Below are positions 35,060 through 47,947 of a stretch of DNA of 64,000 nucleotides, in pieces. The DNA lies in NCBI GenBank assembly GCA_964017155.1, contig OZ024861.1:14768412-14832411 (forward strand). Reading direction: 5' to 3'. The notes under the pieces were generated by a model. The model was not told the DNA's origin and ran no database searches. It saw only the letters and a program-made list of their open reading frames with translations. This DNA is from Oasisia sp. SBJ-2009 (Eukaryota > Annelida > Polychaeta > Sabellida > Siboglinidae). The first letter of the stretch is position 1; each line of letters starts with the position of its first letter. Both the position numbers and the translations under genes were made by a program.

Positions 35060-35200
35060 AACAGGCAGCATTAAGGAGACAGGCTTTTAGACGCCGGCGG
35101 AATAAAACTATATATTTCCACACTGTTTGTGCAGCAACAGAGAAAGCTCGGATTCCAGTTTTCGTTTTCACCCGAGGAATGAGACTATTAAAATAGTGCT
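35060..35200 (-). pseudogene. Short LINE ORF2 C-terminal fragment
   Basis: Minus strand: SLIPRVKTKTGIRAFSVAAQ, TVWKYIVLFRRRLKACLLN. The block RVRTxxGxRAFSVAAPxVWNxLP...LKxxLF is a well-known ORF2 ending in vertebrate and invertebrate LINEs; here W-N-S-L-P has decayed. No tail found. Confidence 0.6.
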
Positions 35201-35519
35201 TCTCTGTTTGTATGTTTCTTTTTCTATTTTGCTTTGTTTCCTTTGTTTGTCTGTTGTTAATGTTGAATGTTTCGGACGTAATTGTTTTCAGGTGAAATAG
35301 GTTGGGATACAAAAATGTTGCGCGTATGAGTCAATGTTCATAATTATGCCATGAGTATTTCTTAGATTTCAGTTCAAATAGTTTGAGGTTTTTGTCACAT
35401 TCAGTGAAAACAGGTTATGCAAGTGCTTTCTAATTTATAGACAACATTAGCAAACACATGTTTTATTTTTAATAGTTTTCTTCACTGCAATAAGCGGAGC
35501 AAAAACATATACACACATA

Positions 35520-35809
<290 letters not shown>

Positions 35810-36066
35810 CAGCCTGCATACAGCCCTCGTGGCGTCGCCGTTAACACGTTTTAGAGTTCCAGATCGCAGACAGTAGATTGCCAACACAATGAAGGGAACT
35901 GCTGTCGTTGAGTGTAGTAGTTTGAAGCTCAGCAGTACGAATGTTAAATTAGATACTGTCCAAACGTCTATTTGCCTAGGCATAGGTGGAAAGCTGCTTG
36001 AGACTTTTAGACAACTCATCGAAGAGTGGTATGCACCATATACAGTGTACTGTGAATGAGAACAAG
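35810..36066 (-). repeat. Satellite unit L3 (partial, left end of array)
   Basis: Equivalent to the block encoding the longest plus-array frame, read in reverse; compare 38070-38320. It starts inside the unit, next to the GGCAGACA tract. Confidence 0.9.
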
Positions 36067-36469
36067 AATATGAATATTCTGTTCCATTTCCGACAAGAAT
36101 TAGGCACTTGCGCAGAATGCAAGCCAACCTAAATTGCTCCTAGGTTTGAAACTTCATTACGAGAGGCGCGGGTAGGGTAGTGTAGTGATTTTAATACGCG
36201 CGGACGCAGCAGGCCTGATATATTTGGTCTAAAACTCAATGGAGAGAGTCTGACATTGTTGAATCTAATCGGTGTTATACCCCACGCACATTGACTTGCA
36301 TCGTGCATAAAAAAGTACCCGAATGTCGCACTGGCCGTCGTACCATAACACAACTGTAGTCCTATGTGTGTGTACCTTATTGCGAAATAGGCTAGCGCAA
36401 GTAAAACATTGAAAGAACGAAGTAAAAGTGGAAGAAAGCGCCTCCCCCCCCCCCCCGAGTTTGCTTAGA

Positions 36470-36600
36470 TCAAAGGCGTCGCCATCTTGAAATTTGACGT
36501 CGCCAGGAACGAAAATGGCGCGTCTGCCGTATCGTCGTGACGTCACGGTATTGTTGTGGCGCGTCTTCCGGTTTGCCGCCATTACTGTGTCGCGCAGCCG
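36470..36600. promoter_or_regulatory. Promoter-like core of the satellite unit (representative copy)
   Basis: Within about 130 bp: GTCGCCATCTTGA (YY1-like on the reverse strand), TGACGTCA (palindromic CRE), CTTCCGG (ETS on the reverse strand) and GCCGCCATTA (YY1-like). The CRE is intact in all eight copies: 181, 36538, 38781, 40744, 42990, 45232, 47476 and 49720 (start positions). The composition is CpG-rich against AT-rich surroundings. The same four sites typify ubiquitous, often bidirectional, animal promoters. Sites are seen directly; promoter activity is inferred. Confidence 0.5.
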
Positions 36601-36700
36601 AATGCTGGCGACAGATGCCAGTTTCTTTAGTGTAATCTCGACCGCATCGCGGTGGGATTTGCGTCTTTGACGCCAGTGGGGTGAAGGAATGTGGGCATAT

Positions 36701-36776
36701 GTAAGCATTGAGCCTGCTGTTTTCAATTCTGTTAGACACCGTGCACATTGTAACGCTGGTTTATTTATTTTCTCAG
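36701..36776 (+). other. Candidate 76-bp GT-AG intron in the satellite unit
   Basis: Donor CATAT|GTAAGC and acceptor TTATTTTCTCAG|GTGTC with a polypyrimidine stretch. The same pair is present in W1 (344-420) and, in reverse orientation, in the complete R units. In L1 the donor survives (38944) but the inversion junction removed the acceptor. Exons on either side give no frame I recognise. Confidence 0.35.
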
Positions 36777-38320
36777 GTGTCTGCGCCCGGTGAAGATACA
36801 GCGACACGTGACCGACGATTTCTGGCAGCATTACTGACCGACCAGGCCCGATGATGTGAAGATTGGCGACGCAGAACAGTCATTCGAAAGTGGGTGACGC
36901 GTTGTTTTTATCAAGTTATTTTATTTATATAACCTGTTGAGGTAGATGATAATGTAGGCCGATCACTGGGAGAATCAAATCAATGATAGCAGGATATCGA
37001 TACATGTATCACAGCTAGTGCGACTGGACATTAGTTTTGATGTTGCAGTTCTCACAATCGAAACTTTTTACTCAGACGATTGATCGAGCTATTTTTCACG
37101 CTATATGATGTATTTCAAGATACACAATGTCAAAATATGATACAAAATAATGCACATGATACGAGACTTGTGTAAGAGGTCGAAATCGCACCGCGGAAAG
37201 TATCTTAACACTGATATGCATAAGCACCATTCGCGCGGCGAATGCCACACACATTATCGCTTGTACACATACACCCACTCAATACAGTTGAGTAGATGAT
37301 TCTTTGACCGTCATGACAGCAAGCACAACGCATTCATCTCGACTGGAAACAGCATACTTAGGAATCAGCATGCAAAGGCAACCTATACAAGTGCCTCTTT
37401 ATTTGCAATAGTGTAACTCAAGGATTCGCATTTGACATGTCTTCCTTCAAAGACAAGTGTAGAGATCATTCGATGTTTTGAGACCCATGCATATTTATTG
37501 CAGTCACACATATCTCGGCACGCGGATTTGTATCTAGGTAGTGACGGAGTTCGAATGCATATGTTGATACATTGCCTTGGAAACAATATCATATGCTACA
37601 GTGATCAGTGCCAACAGGCCAGCTCTTTGGCCATGTCATGAGCGCTATGCCGACAAACAGGTAACGCCAAACGCCAGATATAACAGCGATGGCGAAGAGC
37701 CATACGAGAAAACAAAGGTTGTTCCAAACTACCCAGATAACTACGAAATGATATACTATACATGCGTGGGGTTCATCACTACTCGCGCGTCGCATTCTCA
37801 GAGGGTCTGTGTCGCTCACACGTCGGTCTCAAATAGGAAGACCTGAAACCAAAGAGCAGACATGTCGCAAGTTCAATATGAAAACGAAACCACAAAGCAG
37901 CTAACAGGCAATGGTCGCATCATATAATCATTGATGTTGAGCTAGCTACATACATTGTACGTCCTACAAAGCGTATTACACTACAGAGTAAATCTAGACT
38001 GTATGCGAACGAACGTCTTTTATCGCATGGAATGGCATATAATGCTTCAGATACATCTTTGCGCAGCCTGCATACAGCCCTCGTGGCGTCGCCGTTAACA
38101 CGTTTTAGAATTCCAGATCGCAGAGAGTAGATTGCCAACACAATGAAGGGAACTTCTGTCGTTGAGTGTAGTAGTTTGAAGCTCAGCAGTACGAATGTTA
38201 AATTAGATACTCTCCAAACGTCTATTTGCCTAGGCATACGTGGAGAGCTGCTTGAGACTTTGAGACAACTCATCGAAGAGTGGTATGCACCATATACAGT
38301 GTACTGTGAATGAGAACAAG

Positions 38321-38970
38321 AATATGAATATTCTGTTCCATTTCCGACAAGAATTACGCACTTGCGCAGAATGCAAGCCAACCTAAATTGCTCCTAGGTT
38401 TGAAACTTCATTAGGCGCGGGTAGGGTAGTGTAGTGGTTTTAATACGCGCGGACGCAGCAGGCCTGATATATTTGGTCTAAAACTCAATGGAGAGAGTCT
38501 GACATTGTTGAATCTAATCGGTGTTATACCCCACGCACATTGACTTGCATCGTGCATAAAAAAGTACCCGAATGTCGCACTGGTCGTCGTACCATAACAC
38601 AACTGTAGTCCTATGTGTTTGTACCTTATTGCGAAATAGGCTAGCGCAAGTAAAACATTGAAAGAACGAAGTAAAAGTGGAAGAAAGCGCCCCCCCCCCC
38701 AGTTTGCTTAGATCAAAGGCGTCGCCATCTTGAAATTTGACGTCGCCGGGAACGAAAATGGCGCGTCTGCCGTATCGTCGTGACGTCACGGTATTGTTGT
38801 GGCGCGTCTTCCGGTTTGCCGCCATTACTGTGTCGCGCAGCCGAATGCTGACGACAGATGCCAGTTTATTTAGTGTAATCTCGACCGCATCGCGGTGGGA
38901 TTTGCGTCTTTGACGCCAGTGGGGTGAAGGAATGTGGGCATATGTAAGCATTCAGCCTGTTGTTTTCAAT
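38321..38970 (-). repeat. Satellite unit L1 (partial, at the inversion point)
   Basis: Runs from the unit break to the inversion junction. It has an 11-bp deletion near 38412 relative to L2 ('acgagaggcg' shortened) and two private changes in the core ORF. It ends in 'ttttcaattc', where orientation flips. Confidence 0.92.
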
Positions 38971-38976
38971 TCTTGT
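38962..38976. other. Inversion junction of the satellite array
   Basis: Left of here minus units predict 'ttttcaattctgtta', right of here plus units predict 'tattcttgttctc'; the sequence reads 'ttttcaattcttgttctc'. The shared ATTCT is a 5-bp microhomology, as left by end joining or template switching. Confidence 0.85.
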
Positions 38977-41217
38977 TCTCATTCACAGTACACTGTATAT
39001 GGTGCATACCACTCTTCGATGAGTTGTCTCAAAGTCTCAAGCAGCTTTCCACCTATGCCTAGGCAAATAGACGTTTGGACAGTATCTAATTTAACATTCG
39101 TACTGCTGAGCTTCAAACTACTACACTCAACGACAGAAGTTCCCTTCACTGTGTTGGCAATCTACTCTCTGCGATCTGGAACTCTAAAACGTGTTAACGG
39201 CGACGCCACGAGGGCTGTATGCAGGCTGCGCAAAGATGTATCTGAAGCATTACATGCCATTCCATGCGATAAAAGACGTTCGTTCGCATACAGTCTAGAT
39301 TTACTCTGTAGTGTAATACGCTTTGTAGGACGTACAGTGTATGTAGCTAGCTCAACACCAATGATTATATGATGCGACCATTGCCTGTTAGCTGCTTTGT
39401 GGTTTCGTTTTCATATTGAACTTGCGACATGTCTGCTCTTTGGTTTCAGGTCTTCCTATTTGAGACCGACGTGTGAGCGACACAGACCCTCTGAGAATGC
39501 GACGCGCGAGTAGTGATGAACCCCACGCATGTCTAGTATATCATTTCGTAGTTACCTGGGTAGTTTGGAACAACCTTTGTTTTCTCGTATGGCTCTTCGC
39601 CATCGTTGTTATGTCTAGCCTTTGGCGTTACCTGTTTGTCGGCATAGCGCTCAAGACATGGCCAAAGAGCTGGCCTGTTGGCACTGATCACTGTACCATA
39701 TGATATTGTTTCCAAGGCAATGTATCAACATATGCATTCGAACTCCGTCACTACCTAGAAACAAATCCGCGTGCCGAGATAGGTGTGACTGCAATAAATA
39801 TGGGTCTCAAAACATCGAATGATCTCTACACTTGTCTTTGAAGGAAGACGTGTCAAATGCGAACCCTTGAGTTACACTATTGCAAAGAAAGAGGCACTTG
39901 TATAGGTTGCCTTTGCATGCTGATTCCTAAGTATGCTGTTTCCAGTCGAGATGAATGCGTTGTGCTTGCTGTCATGACGGTCAAAGAATCATCTACTCAA
40001 CCGTATTGAGTGGGTGTATGTGTACATGCGATAATGTGTGTGGCATTCGCCGCGCGAATGGTGCTTATGCATATCAGTGTTAAGATACTTTCCGCGGTGC
40101 GATCCCGACCTCTTACACAAGTCTCGTTTCATGTGTATTATTTTGCATCATATTTTGACATTGTGTATCTTGAAATACATCATATAGCGTGAAAAATAGC
40201 TCGATCAATCGTCTGAGTAAAACGTTTCGATTGTGAGAACTGCAACATCAAAACTAATGTCCACTCGCACTAGGTTTGATACATGTATCGATGTCATGCT
40301 ATCATTGATTTGATTCTCCCAGTGATCGTCCTACATTATCATCTACCTCAACAAGTTATATAAATACAATAACTTGATAAAAACAACGCGTCACCCACTG
40401 TCGAATGACTGTTCCGCGTCGCCAATCTTCACATCATCAGGCCTGGTCGGTCAGTAATGCTGCCAGAAGTCGTCGGCCACGTGTCGCTGTATCTTCACCG
40501 GGCGCAGACACCTGAGAAAAAACAATAAACCAGCGTTACAATGTGCACGGTGTCTAACACAATTGAAAACAGCAGGCTCAATGCTTACATATGCCCACAT
40601 TCCTTCACCCCACTGGCGTCAAAGACGCAAATCCCACCGCGATGCGGTCGAGATTACACTAAAGATACTGACATCTGTCGCCAGCATTCGGCTGCGCGGC
40701 ACAGTAATGGCGGCAAACCGGAAGACGCGCCACAACAATACCGTGACGTCACGACGATACGGCAGACGCGCCATTTTCGTTCCCGGCGACGTCAAATTTC
40801 AAGATGGCGACGCCTTTGATCTAAGAAAACTGGGGGGGGGGAGGCGCTTTCTTCCACTTTTACTTCGTTCTTTCAATGTTTTACTTGCGCTAGCCTATTT
40901 CGCAATAAGGTACACACACATAGGACTACAGTTGTGTTATGGTACGACGGCCAGTGCGACATTCGGGTACTTTTTATACACGATGCAAGTCAATGTGCGT
41001 GGGGTATAACACCGATTAGATTAAACAATTTCAGACTCTCTCCATTGAGTTTTAGACCAAATATATCAGGCCTGCTGCGTCCGCGCGTATTAAAACCACT
41101 ACACTAACCTACCCGCACCTCTCGTAATGAAGTTTCAAACCTAGGAGCAATTGAGGTTGGCTTGCATTCTGCGCAAGTGCCTAATTCTTGTCGGAAATGG
41201 AACAGAATATTCATATT
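38972..41217 (+). repeat. Satellite unit R1
   Basis: 2,246 bp, the first plus-oriented unit. G tract of 10 near 40832-40841. Private variants include a cat-to-tat change in the 'ttttatacacgatgc' block and 'atcaggcctgg' for 'atcgggcctgg'. Confidence 0.95.
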
Positions 41218-43460
41218 CTTGTTCTCATTCACAGTACACTGTATATGGTGCATACCACTCTTCGATGAGTTGTCTCAAAGTCTCAAGCAGCTTTCCACCT
41301 ATGCCTAGGCAAATAGACGTTTGGACAGTATCTAATTTAACATTCGTACTGCTGAGCTTCAAACTACTACACTCAACGACAGAAGTTCGCTTCATTGTGT
41401 TGGCAATCTACTCTCTGCGATCTGGAACTCTAAAACGTGTTAACGGCGACGCCACGAGGGCTGTATGCAGGCTGCGCAAAGATGTATCTGAAGCATTATA
41501 TGCCATTCCATGCGATAAAAGACGTTCGTTCGCATAGAGTCTAGATTTACTCTGTAGTGTAATACGCTTTGTAGGACGTACAATGTATGTAGCTAGCTCA
41601 ACACCAATGATTATATGATGCGACCATTGCCTGTTAGCTGCTTCGTGGTTTCGTTTTCATATTGAACTTGCGACATGTCTGCTCTTTGGTTTCAGGTCTT
41701 CCTATTTGAGACCGACGTGTGAGCGACACAGACCCTCTGAGAATGCGACGCGCGAGTAGTGATGAACCCCACGCATGTCTAGTATATCATTTCGTAGTTA
41801 TCTGGGTAGTTTGGAGCAACCTTTGTTTTCTCGTATGGCTCTTCGCCATCGCTGTTATGTCTAGCCTTTGGCGTTACCTGTTTGTCGGCATAGCGCTCAT
41901 GACATGGCCAAAGAGCTGGCCTGTTGGCACTGATCACTGTAGCATATGATATTGTTTCCAAGGCAATGTATCAACATATGCATTCGAACTGCGTCACTAC
42001 CTAGATACAAATCCGCGTGCCGAGATATGTGTGACTGCAATAAATATGTGTCTCAAAACATCGAATGATCTCTACACTTGTCTTTGAAGGAAGACATATC
42101 AAATGCGAACCCTCGAGTTACACTATTGCAAAGAAAGAGGCACTTGTATAGGTTGCCTTTGCATGCTGATTCCTAAGTATGCTGTTTCCAGTCGAGATGA
42201 ATGCGTTGTGCTTGCTGTCATGACGGTCAAAGAATCATCTACTCAACTGTATTGAGTGGGTGTATGTGTACATGCGATAATGTGTGTGGCATTCGCCGCG
42301 CGAATGGTGCTTATGCATATCAGTGTTAAGATACTTTCCGCGGTGCGATCCCGACCTCTTACACAAGTCTCGTTTCATGTGCATTATTTTGCATCATATT
42401 TTGACATTGTGTATCTTGAAATACATCATATAGCGTGAAAAAAAGCTTGATCAATCGTCTGAGTAAAACGTTTCGATTGTGAGAACTGCAACATGAAAAC
42501 TAATGTCCACTCGCACTAGTTGTGATACATGTATCGATGTCATGCTATCATTGATTTGATTCTCCCAGTGATCGGCCTACATTATCATCTACCTCAACAG
42601 GTTATATCAATAACATAACTTGATAAAAACAACGCGTCACCCACTGTCGAATGACTGTTCTGCGTCGCCAATCTTCACATCATCGGGCCTGGTCGGTCAG
42701 TAATGCTGCCAGAAGTCTTCAGCCACGTGTCGCTTTATCTTCACCGGGCGCAGATACCTGAGAAAAAACAATAAAACAGCGTTGCAATGTGCACGGTGTC
42801 TAACAAAATTGAAAACAGCAGGCTCAATGCTTACATATGCCCACATTCCTTCATCCCACTGGTGTCAAAGACGCAAATCCCACCGCGATGCGGTCGATAT
42901 TACACAAAAGAAACTGGCATCTGTCGCCGGCATTCGGCTGCGCGGCAAAGTAATGGCGGCAAACCGGAAGACGCGCCACAACAATACCGTGACGTCACGA
43001 CATAACGGCAGACGTGCCATTTTCGTTCCCGGCGACGTCAAATTTCAAGATGGCGACGCCTTTGATCTAAGCAAACTGGGGGGGAGGCGCTTTCTTCCAC
43101 TTTTACTTCGTTCTTTCAATGTTTTACTTGCGCTAGCCTATTTCGCAATAATGTACACACACATAGGACTACAGTTGTGTTATGGTACGACGGCCAGTGC
43201 GACATTCGGGTACTTTTTATGCACGATGCAAGTCAATGTGCGTGGGGTATAACACCGATTAGATTCAACAATGTCAGACTCTCACCATTGAGTTTTAGAC
43301 CAAATATATCAGGCCTGCTGCGTCCGCGCGTATTAAAACCACTACACTACCCTACCCGCGCCTCTCGTAATGCAGTTTCAAACCTAGGAGCAATTGAGGT
43401 TGGCTTGCATTCTGCGCAAGTGCCTAATTCTTGTCGGAAATGGAACAGAATATTCATATT
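41218..43460 (+). repeat. Satellite unit R2
   Basis: 2,243 bp. The shortest G tract (7 G near 43078-43084). The core ORF has Y6L and C7 changes from 'ccgtatcgtcgt' to 'ccgttatgtcgt' on the minus strand. Confidence 0.95.
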
Positions 43461-45704
43461 CTTGTTCTCATTCACAGTACACTGTATATGGTGCATGCCA
43501 CTCTTCGATGAGTTGTCTCAAAGTCTCAAGCAGCTTTCCACCTATGCCTAGGCAAATAGACGTTTGGACAGTATCTAATTTAACATTCGTACTTCTGAGC
43601 TTCAAACTACTACACTCAACGACAGAAGTTCCCTTCATTGTGTTGGCAATCTACTCTCTGCGATCTGGAACTCTAAAACGTGTTAACGGCGACGCCACGA
43701 GGGCTGTATGCAGGCTGCGCAAAGATGTATCTGAAGCATTATATGCCATTCCATGCGATAAAATACGTTCGTTCGCATACAGTCTAGATTTACTCTGTAG
43801 TGTAATACGCTTTGTAGGACGTACAATGTATGTAGCTAGTTCAACCTCAATGATTATATGATGCGACCATTGCCTGTTAGCTGCTTCGTGGTTTCGTTTT
43901 CATATTGAACTTGCGACATGTCTGCTCTTTGGTTTCAGGTCTTCCTATTTGAGACCGACGTGTGAGCGACACAGACCCTCTGAGAATGCGACGCGCGAGT
44001 AGTGATGAACCCCACGCATGTCTAGTATATCATTTCGTAGTTATCTGGGTAGTTTGGAACAACCTTTGTTTTCTCGTAAGGCTCTTCGCCATCGCTGTTA
44101 TGTCTAGCCTTTGGCGTTACCTGTTTGTCGGCATTGCGCTCATGACATGGCCAAAGAGCTGGCCTGTTGGCACTGATCACTGTAGCATATGATATTGTTT
44201 CCAAGGCAATGTATCAACATATGCATTCGAACTCCGTCACTACCTAGATACAAATCCGCGTGCCGAGATATGTGTGACTGCAATAAATATGGGTCTCAAA
44301 ACATCGAATGATCTCTACACTTGTCTTTGAAGGAAGACATGTCAAATGCGAACCCTTGAGTTACACTATTGCAAAGAAAGAGGCACTTGTATAGGTTGCC
44401 TTTGCATGCTGATTCCTAAGTATGCTGTTTCCAGTCGAGATGAATGCGTTGTGCTTGCTGCCATGACGGTCAAAGAATCATCTACTCAACTGTATTGAGT
44501 GGGTGTATGTGTACATGCGATAATGTGCGTGGCATTCGCCGCGCGAATGGTGCTTATGCATATCAGTGTTAAGATACTTTCCGCGGTGCGATCTCGACCT
44601 CTTACACAAGTATCGTTTCATGTGCATTATTTTGCATCATATTTTGGCATTGTGTATCTTGAAATACATCATATAGCGTGAAAAATAGCTCGATCACTCG
44701 TCTGAGTAAAACGTTTCGATTGTGAGAACTGCAACATCAAAACTAATGTCCACTCGCACTAGCTGTGATACATGTATCGATGTCATGCTATCATTGATTT
44801 GATTCTCCCAGTGATCGGCCTACATCATCATCTACCTCAACAGGTTATATAAAAAAATAACTTGATAAAAACAACGCGTCACCCACTGTCGAATGACTGT
44901 TCCGCGTCGCCAATCTTCACATCATCGGGCCTGGTCGGTCAGTAATGCTGCCAGAAGTCGTCGGCCACGTGTCGCTGTATCTTCACCGGGCGCAGACACC
45001 TGAGAAAAAACAATAAACCAGCGTTACAATGTGCACGGTGTCTAACAAAATTGAAAACAGCAGGCTCAATGCTTACATATGCCCACATTCCTTCACCCCA
45101 CTGGCGTCAAAGACGCAAATCCCACCGCGATGCGGTCGAGATTACACTAAAGAAACTGGCATCTGTCGCCAGCATTCGGCTGCGCGACACAGTAATGGCG
45201 GCAAACCGGAAGACGCGCCACAACAATACCGTGACGTCACGACGATACGGCAGACGCGCCATTTTCGTTCCCGGCGACGTCAAATTTCAAGATGGCGACG
45301 CCTTTGATCTAAGCATACTGGGGGGGGGGGAGGCGCTTTCTTCCACTTTTACTTCGTTCTTTCAATGTTTTACTTGCGCTAGCTTATTTCGCAATAAGGT
45401 ACACACATAGGACTACAGTTGTATTATGGTACGACGGCCTGTGCGACATTCGGGTACTTTTTATGCACGATGCAAGTCAATGTGCATGACGTATAACACC
45501 GATTAGATTCAACAATGCCAGACTCTCTCCATTGATTTTTAGACCAAATATATCAGGCCTGCTGCGTCCGCGCGTATTAAAACCACTACACTACCTTTCC
45601 CGCGCCTCTTGTAATGAAGTTTCCAGCCTAGGAGCAATTGAGGTTGGCTTGCATTCTGCGCAAGTGCCTAATTCTTGTCGGAAATGGAACAGAATATTCA
45701 TATT
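43461..45704 (+). repeat. Satellite unit R3
   Basis: 2,244 bp. G tract of 11 near 45320. From here to the right the 'tacacacatagg' block is shortened by 2 bp (tacacacacatagg in R1, R2), a variant shared with R4 and R5. Confidence 0.95.
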
Positions 45705-47947
45705 CTTGTTCTCATTCACAGTACACTGTATATGGTGCATACCACTCTTCGATGAGTTGTCTCAAAGACTCAAGCAGCTTTCCACCTATGCCTAGGCAAA
45801 TAGACGTTTGGACAGTATCTAATTTCACAATCGTACTGCTGAGCTTCAAACTACTACACTCAACAACAGAAGTTCCCTTCACTGTGTTGGCAATCTACTC
45901 TCTGCGATCTGGAACTCTAAAACGTGTTAACGGCGACGCCACGAGGGCTGTATGCAGGCTGCGCATAGATGTATCTGAAGCATTATATGCCATTCCATGC
46001 GATAAAAGACGTTCGTTCGCATACAGTCTAGATTTACTCTGTAGTGTAATACGCTTTGTAGGACGTACAATGTATGTAGCTAGCTCAACATCAATGATTA
46101 TATGATGCAACCATTGCCTGTTAGTTGCTTTGTGGTTTCGTTTTCATATTGAACTGGCGACATGTCTGCTCTTTGGTTTCAGGTCTTCCTATTTGAGACC
46201 GACGTGTGAGCGACACAGACCGTCTGAGAATGAGACGCGCGAGTAGTGATGAACCACACGCATGTCTAGTATATCACTTCGTAGTTGTCTGGGTAGTTTG
46301 GAACAACCTTTGGTTTCTCGTATGGCTCTTCGCCATCGCTGTTATGTCTAGCCGTTGGCGTTACCTGTTTGTCTGCACAGCGCTCATGACACGGCCAAAA
46401 GCTGGCCTGTTGGCACTGATCACTGTAGCATATGCTATTGTTTCCAATGCAATGTAACAACATATGCATTCGAACTCCGTCACTACCTAGATACAAATCC
46501 GCGTGCCGAGATATGTGTGACTGCAATAAATATGGGTCTCAAAACATCGAATGATCTCTACACTTGTCTTTGAAGGAAGACATGTCAAATGCGTACCCTT
46601 GAGTTACACTATTGCAAAGAAAGAGGCACTTGTGTAGGTTGCCTTGGCATGCTGACTCCTAAGTATGCTGTTTCCAGTCGAGATGAATGCGTTGTGCTTG
46701 GTGTCATGACGGTCAAAGAATCATCTACTCACCTGTATTGAGTGGATGTATGTGTACAAGCGATAATGTGTGTGGCATTCGCCGCGCGAATGGTGCTTTT
46801 GCATATCAGTTTTACTATACTTTCCGCGGTGCGATCCCGGCCTCTTACACAAGTTTCGTTTCATGTGCATTGTTTTGCATCATATTTTGAAATTGCGTAT
46901 CTTGAAATACATCATATAGCGTGAACAATAGCTCGATCAATCGTCTGAGTAAAACGTTTCGATTGTGAGAACTGCAACATCAAAACTAATGTCCACTCGC
47001 ACTAGCTGTGATACATGTATCGATGTCATGCTATCGTTGATTTGATTCTCCCAGTGATCGGCCTACATTATCATCTACCTCAACATGTTATATAAAAAAA
47101 ATAACTTGATAAAAACAACGCTTCACCCACTGTCGAATGACTGTTCCGCGTCGCCAATCTTCACATCATCGGGCCTGGTCGGTCAGTAATGCTGCCAGAA
47201 GTATTCGGCCACGTGTCGCTGTATCTTCACCGGGCGCAGACACCTGAGAAAAAACAATAAAACAGCGTTACAATGTGCACGGTGTCTAACAAAATTGAAA
47301 ACAGCAGGCTCAATGCTTACATATGTCCACATTCCTTCACCCAACTGGCGTCAAAGACGCAAATCCCACCGCGATGCGGTCGAGATTACACTAAAGAAAC
47401 TGGCATCTGTCGCCAGCATTCGGCTGCGCGGCAAAGTAATGGCGGCAAACCGGAAGACGCGCCACAACAATACCGTGACGTCACGACATTACGGCAGACG
47501 TGCCATTTTCGTTCCCGGCGACGTCAAATTTCGAGATGGCGACACCTTTGATCTAAGCAAACTGGGAGGGGGGAGGCGCTTTCTTCCACGTTTACTTCGT
47601 TCTTTCAATGTTTTACTTGCGCTAGCTTATTTCGCAATAAGGTACACACATAGGACTACAGTTTTATTATGGTACGACGGCCTGTGCGACATTCGGGTAC
47701 TTTTTATGCACGATGCAAGTCAATGTGCGTGGCGTATAACACCGATTAGATTCAACAATGCCAGACTCTCTCCATTGATTTTTAGACCAAATATATCAGG
47801 CCTGCTGCGTCCGCGCGTATTAAAACCACTGCACTACCCTACCCGCGCCTCTTGTAATGAAGTTTCAAACCTAGGAGCAATTGAGGTTGGCTTGCATTCT
47901 GCGCAAGTGCCTAATTCTTGTCGGAAATGGAACAGAATATTCATATT
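45705..47947 (+). repeat. Satellite unit R4
   Basis: 2,243 bp. Belongs with R5 to a subfamily marked by 'gcgtaccc', 'tgtgtaggttgccttggcat', 'gtgaacaatagctcg', 'cgacattacgg' and an interrupted G tract GGGAGGGGGG. The core ORF has a stop at codon 6. Confidence 0.95.

Larger units (their letters stand above)
36067..38320 (-). repeat. Satellite unit L2 (complete, inverted)
   Basis: About 2.25 kb, reverse complement of the R units and nearly identical to W1 over 36355-37634. Carries TGACGTCA at 36538-36545, the longest C tract of all copies (13 C near 36444-36456), and the candidate intron at 36701-36776. Confidence 0.95.

Noticed and set aside
37577..37846. 89-codon frame with DGEEPYEKTKVVPNYPDNYE, protein-like in appearance
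   Set aside because: Compared across units, changes occur at first and second codon positions (for example aca to cca, aag to acg), and no start, splice context or family supports it.
39473..39703. Recurring 76-codon frame (starting MSDTDPLRMR) and others of 60, 92, 146-155 and 247 codons in the satellite units
   Set aside because: They overlap in several frames and both strands, differ between units mainly by amino-acid changes, and some break by frameshift at the G tract or by stops. Long frames follow from near-identity of the units and GC-rich sequence, not from selection.
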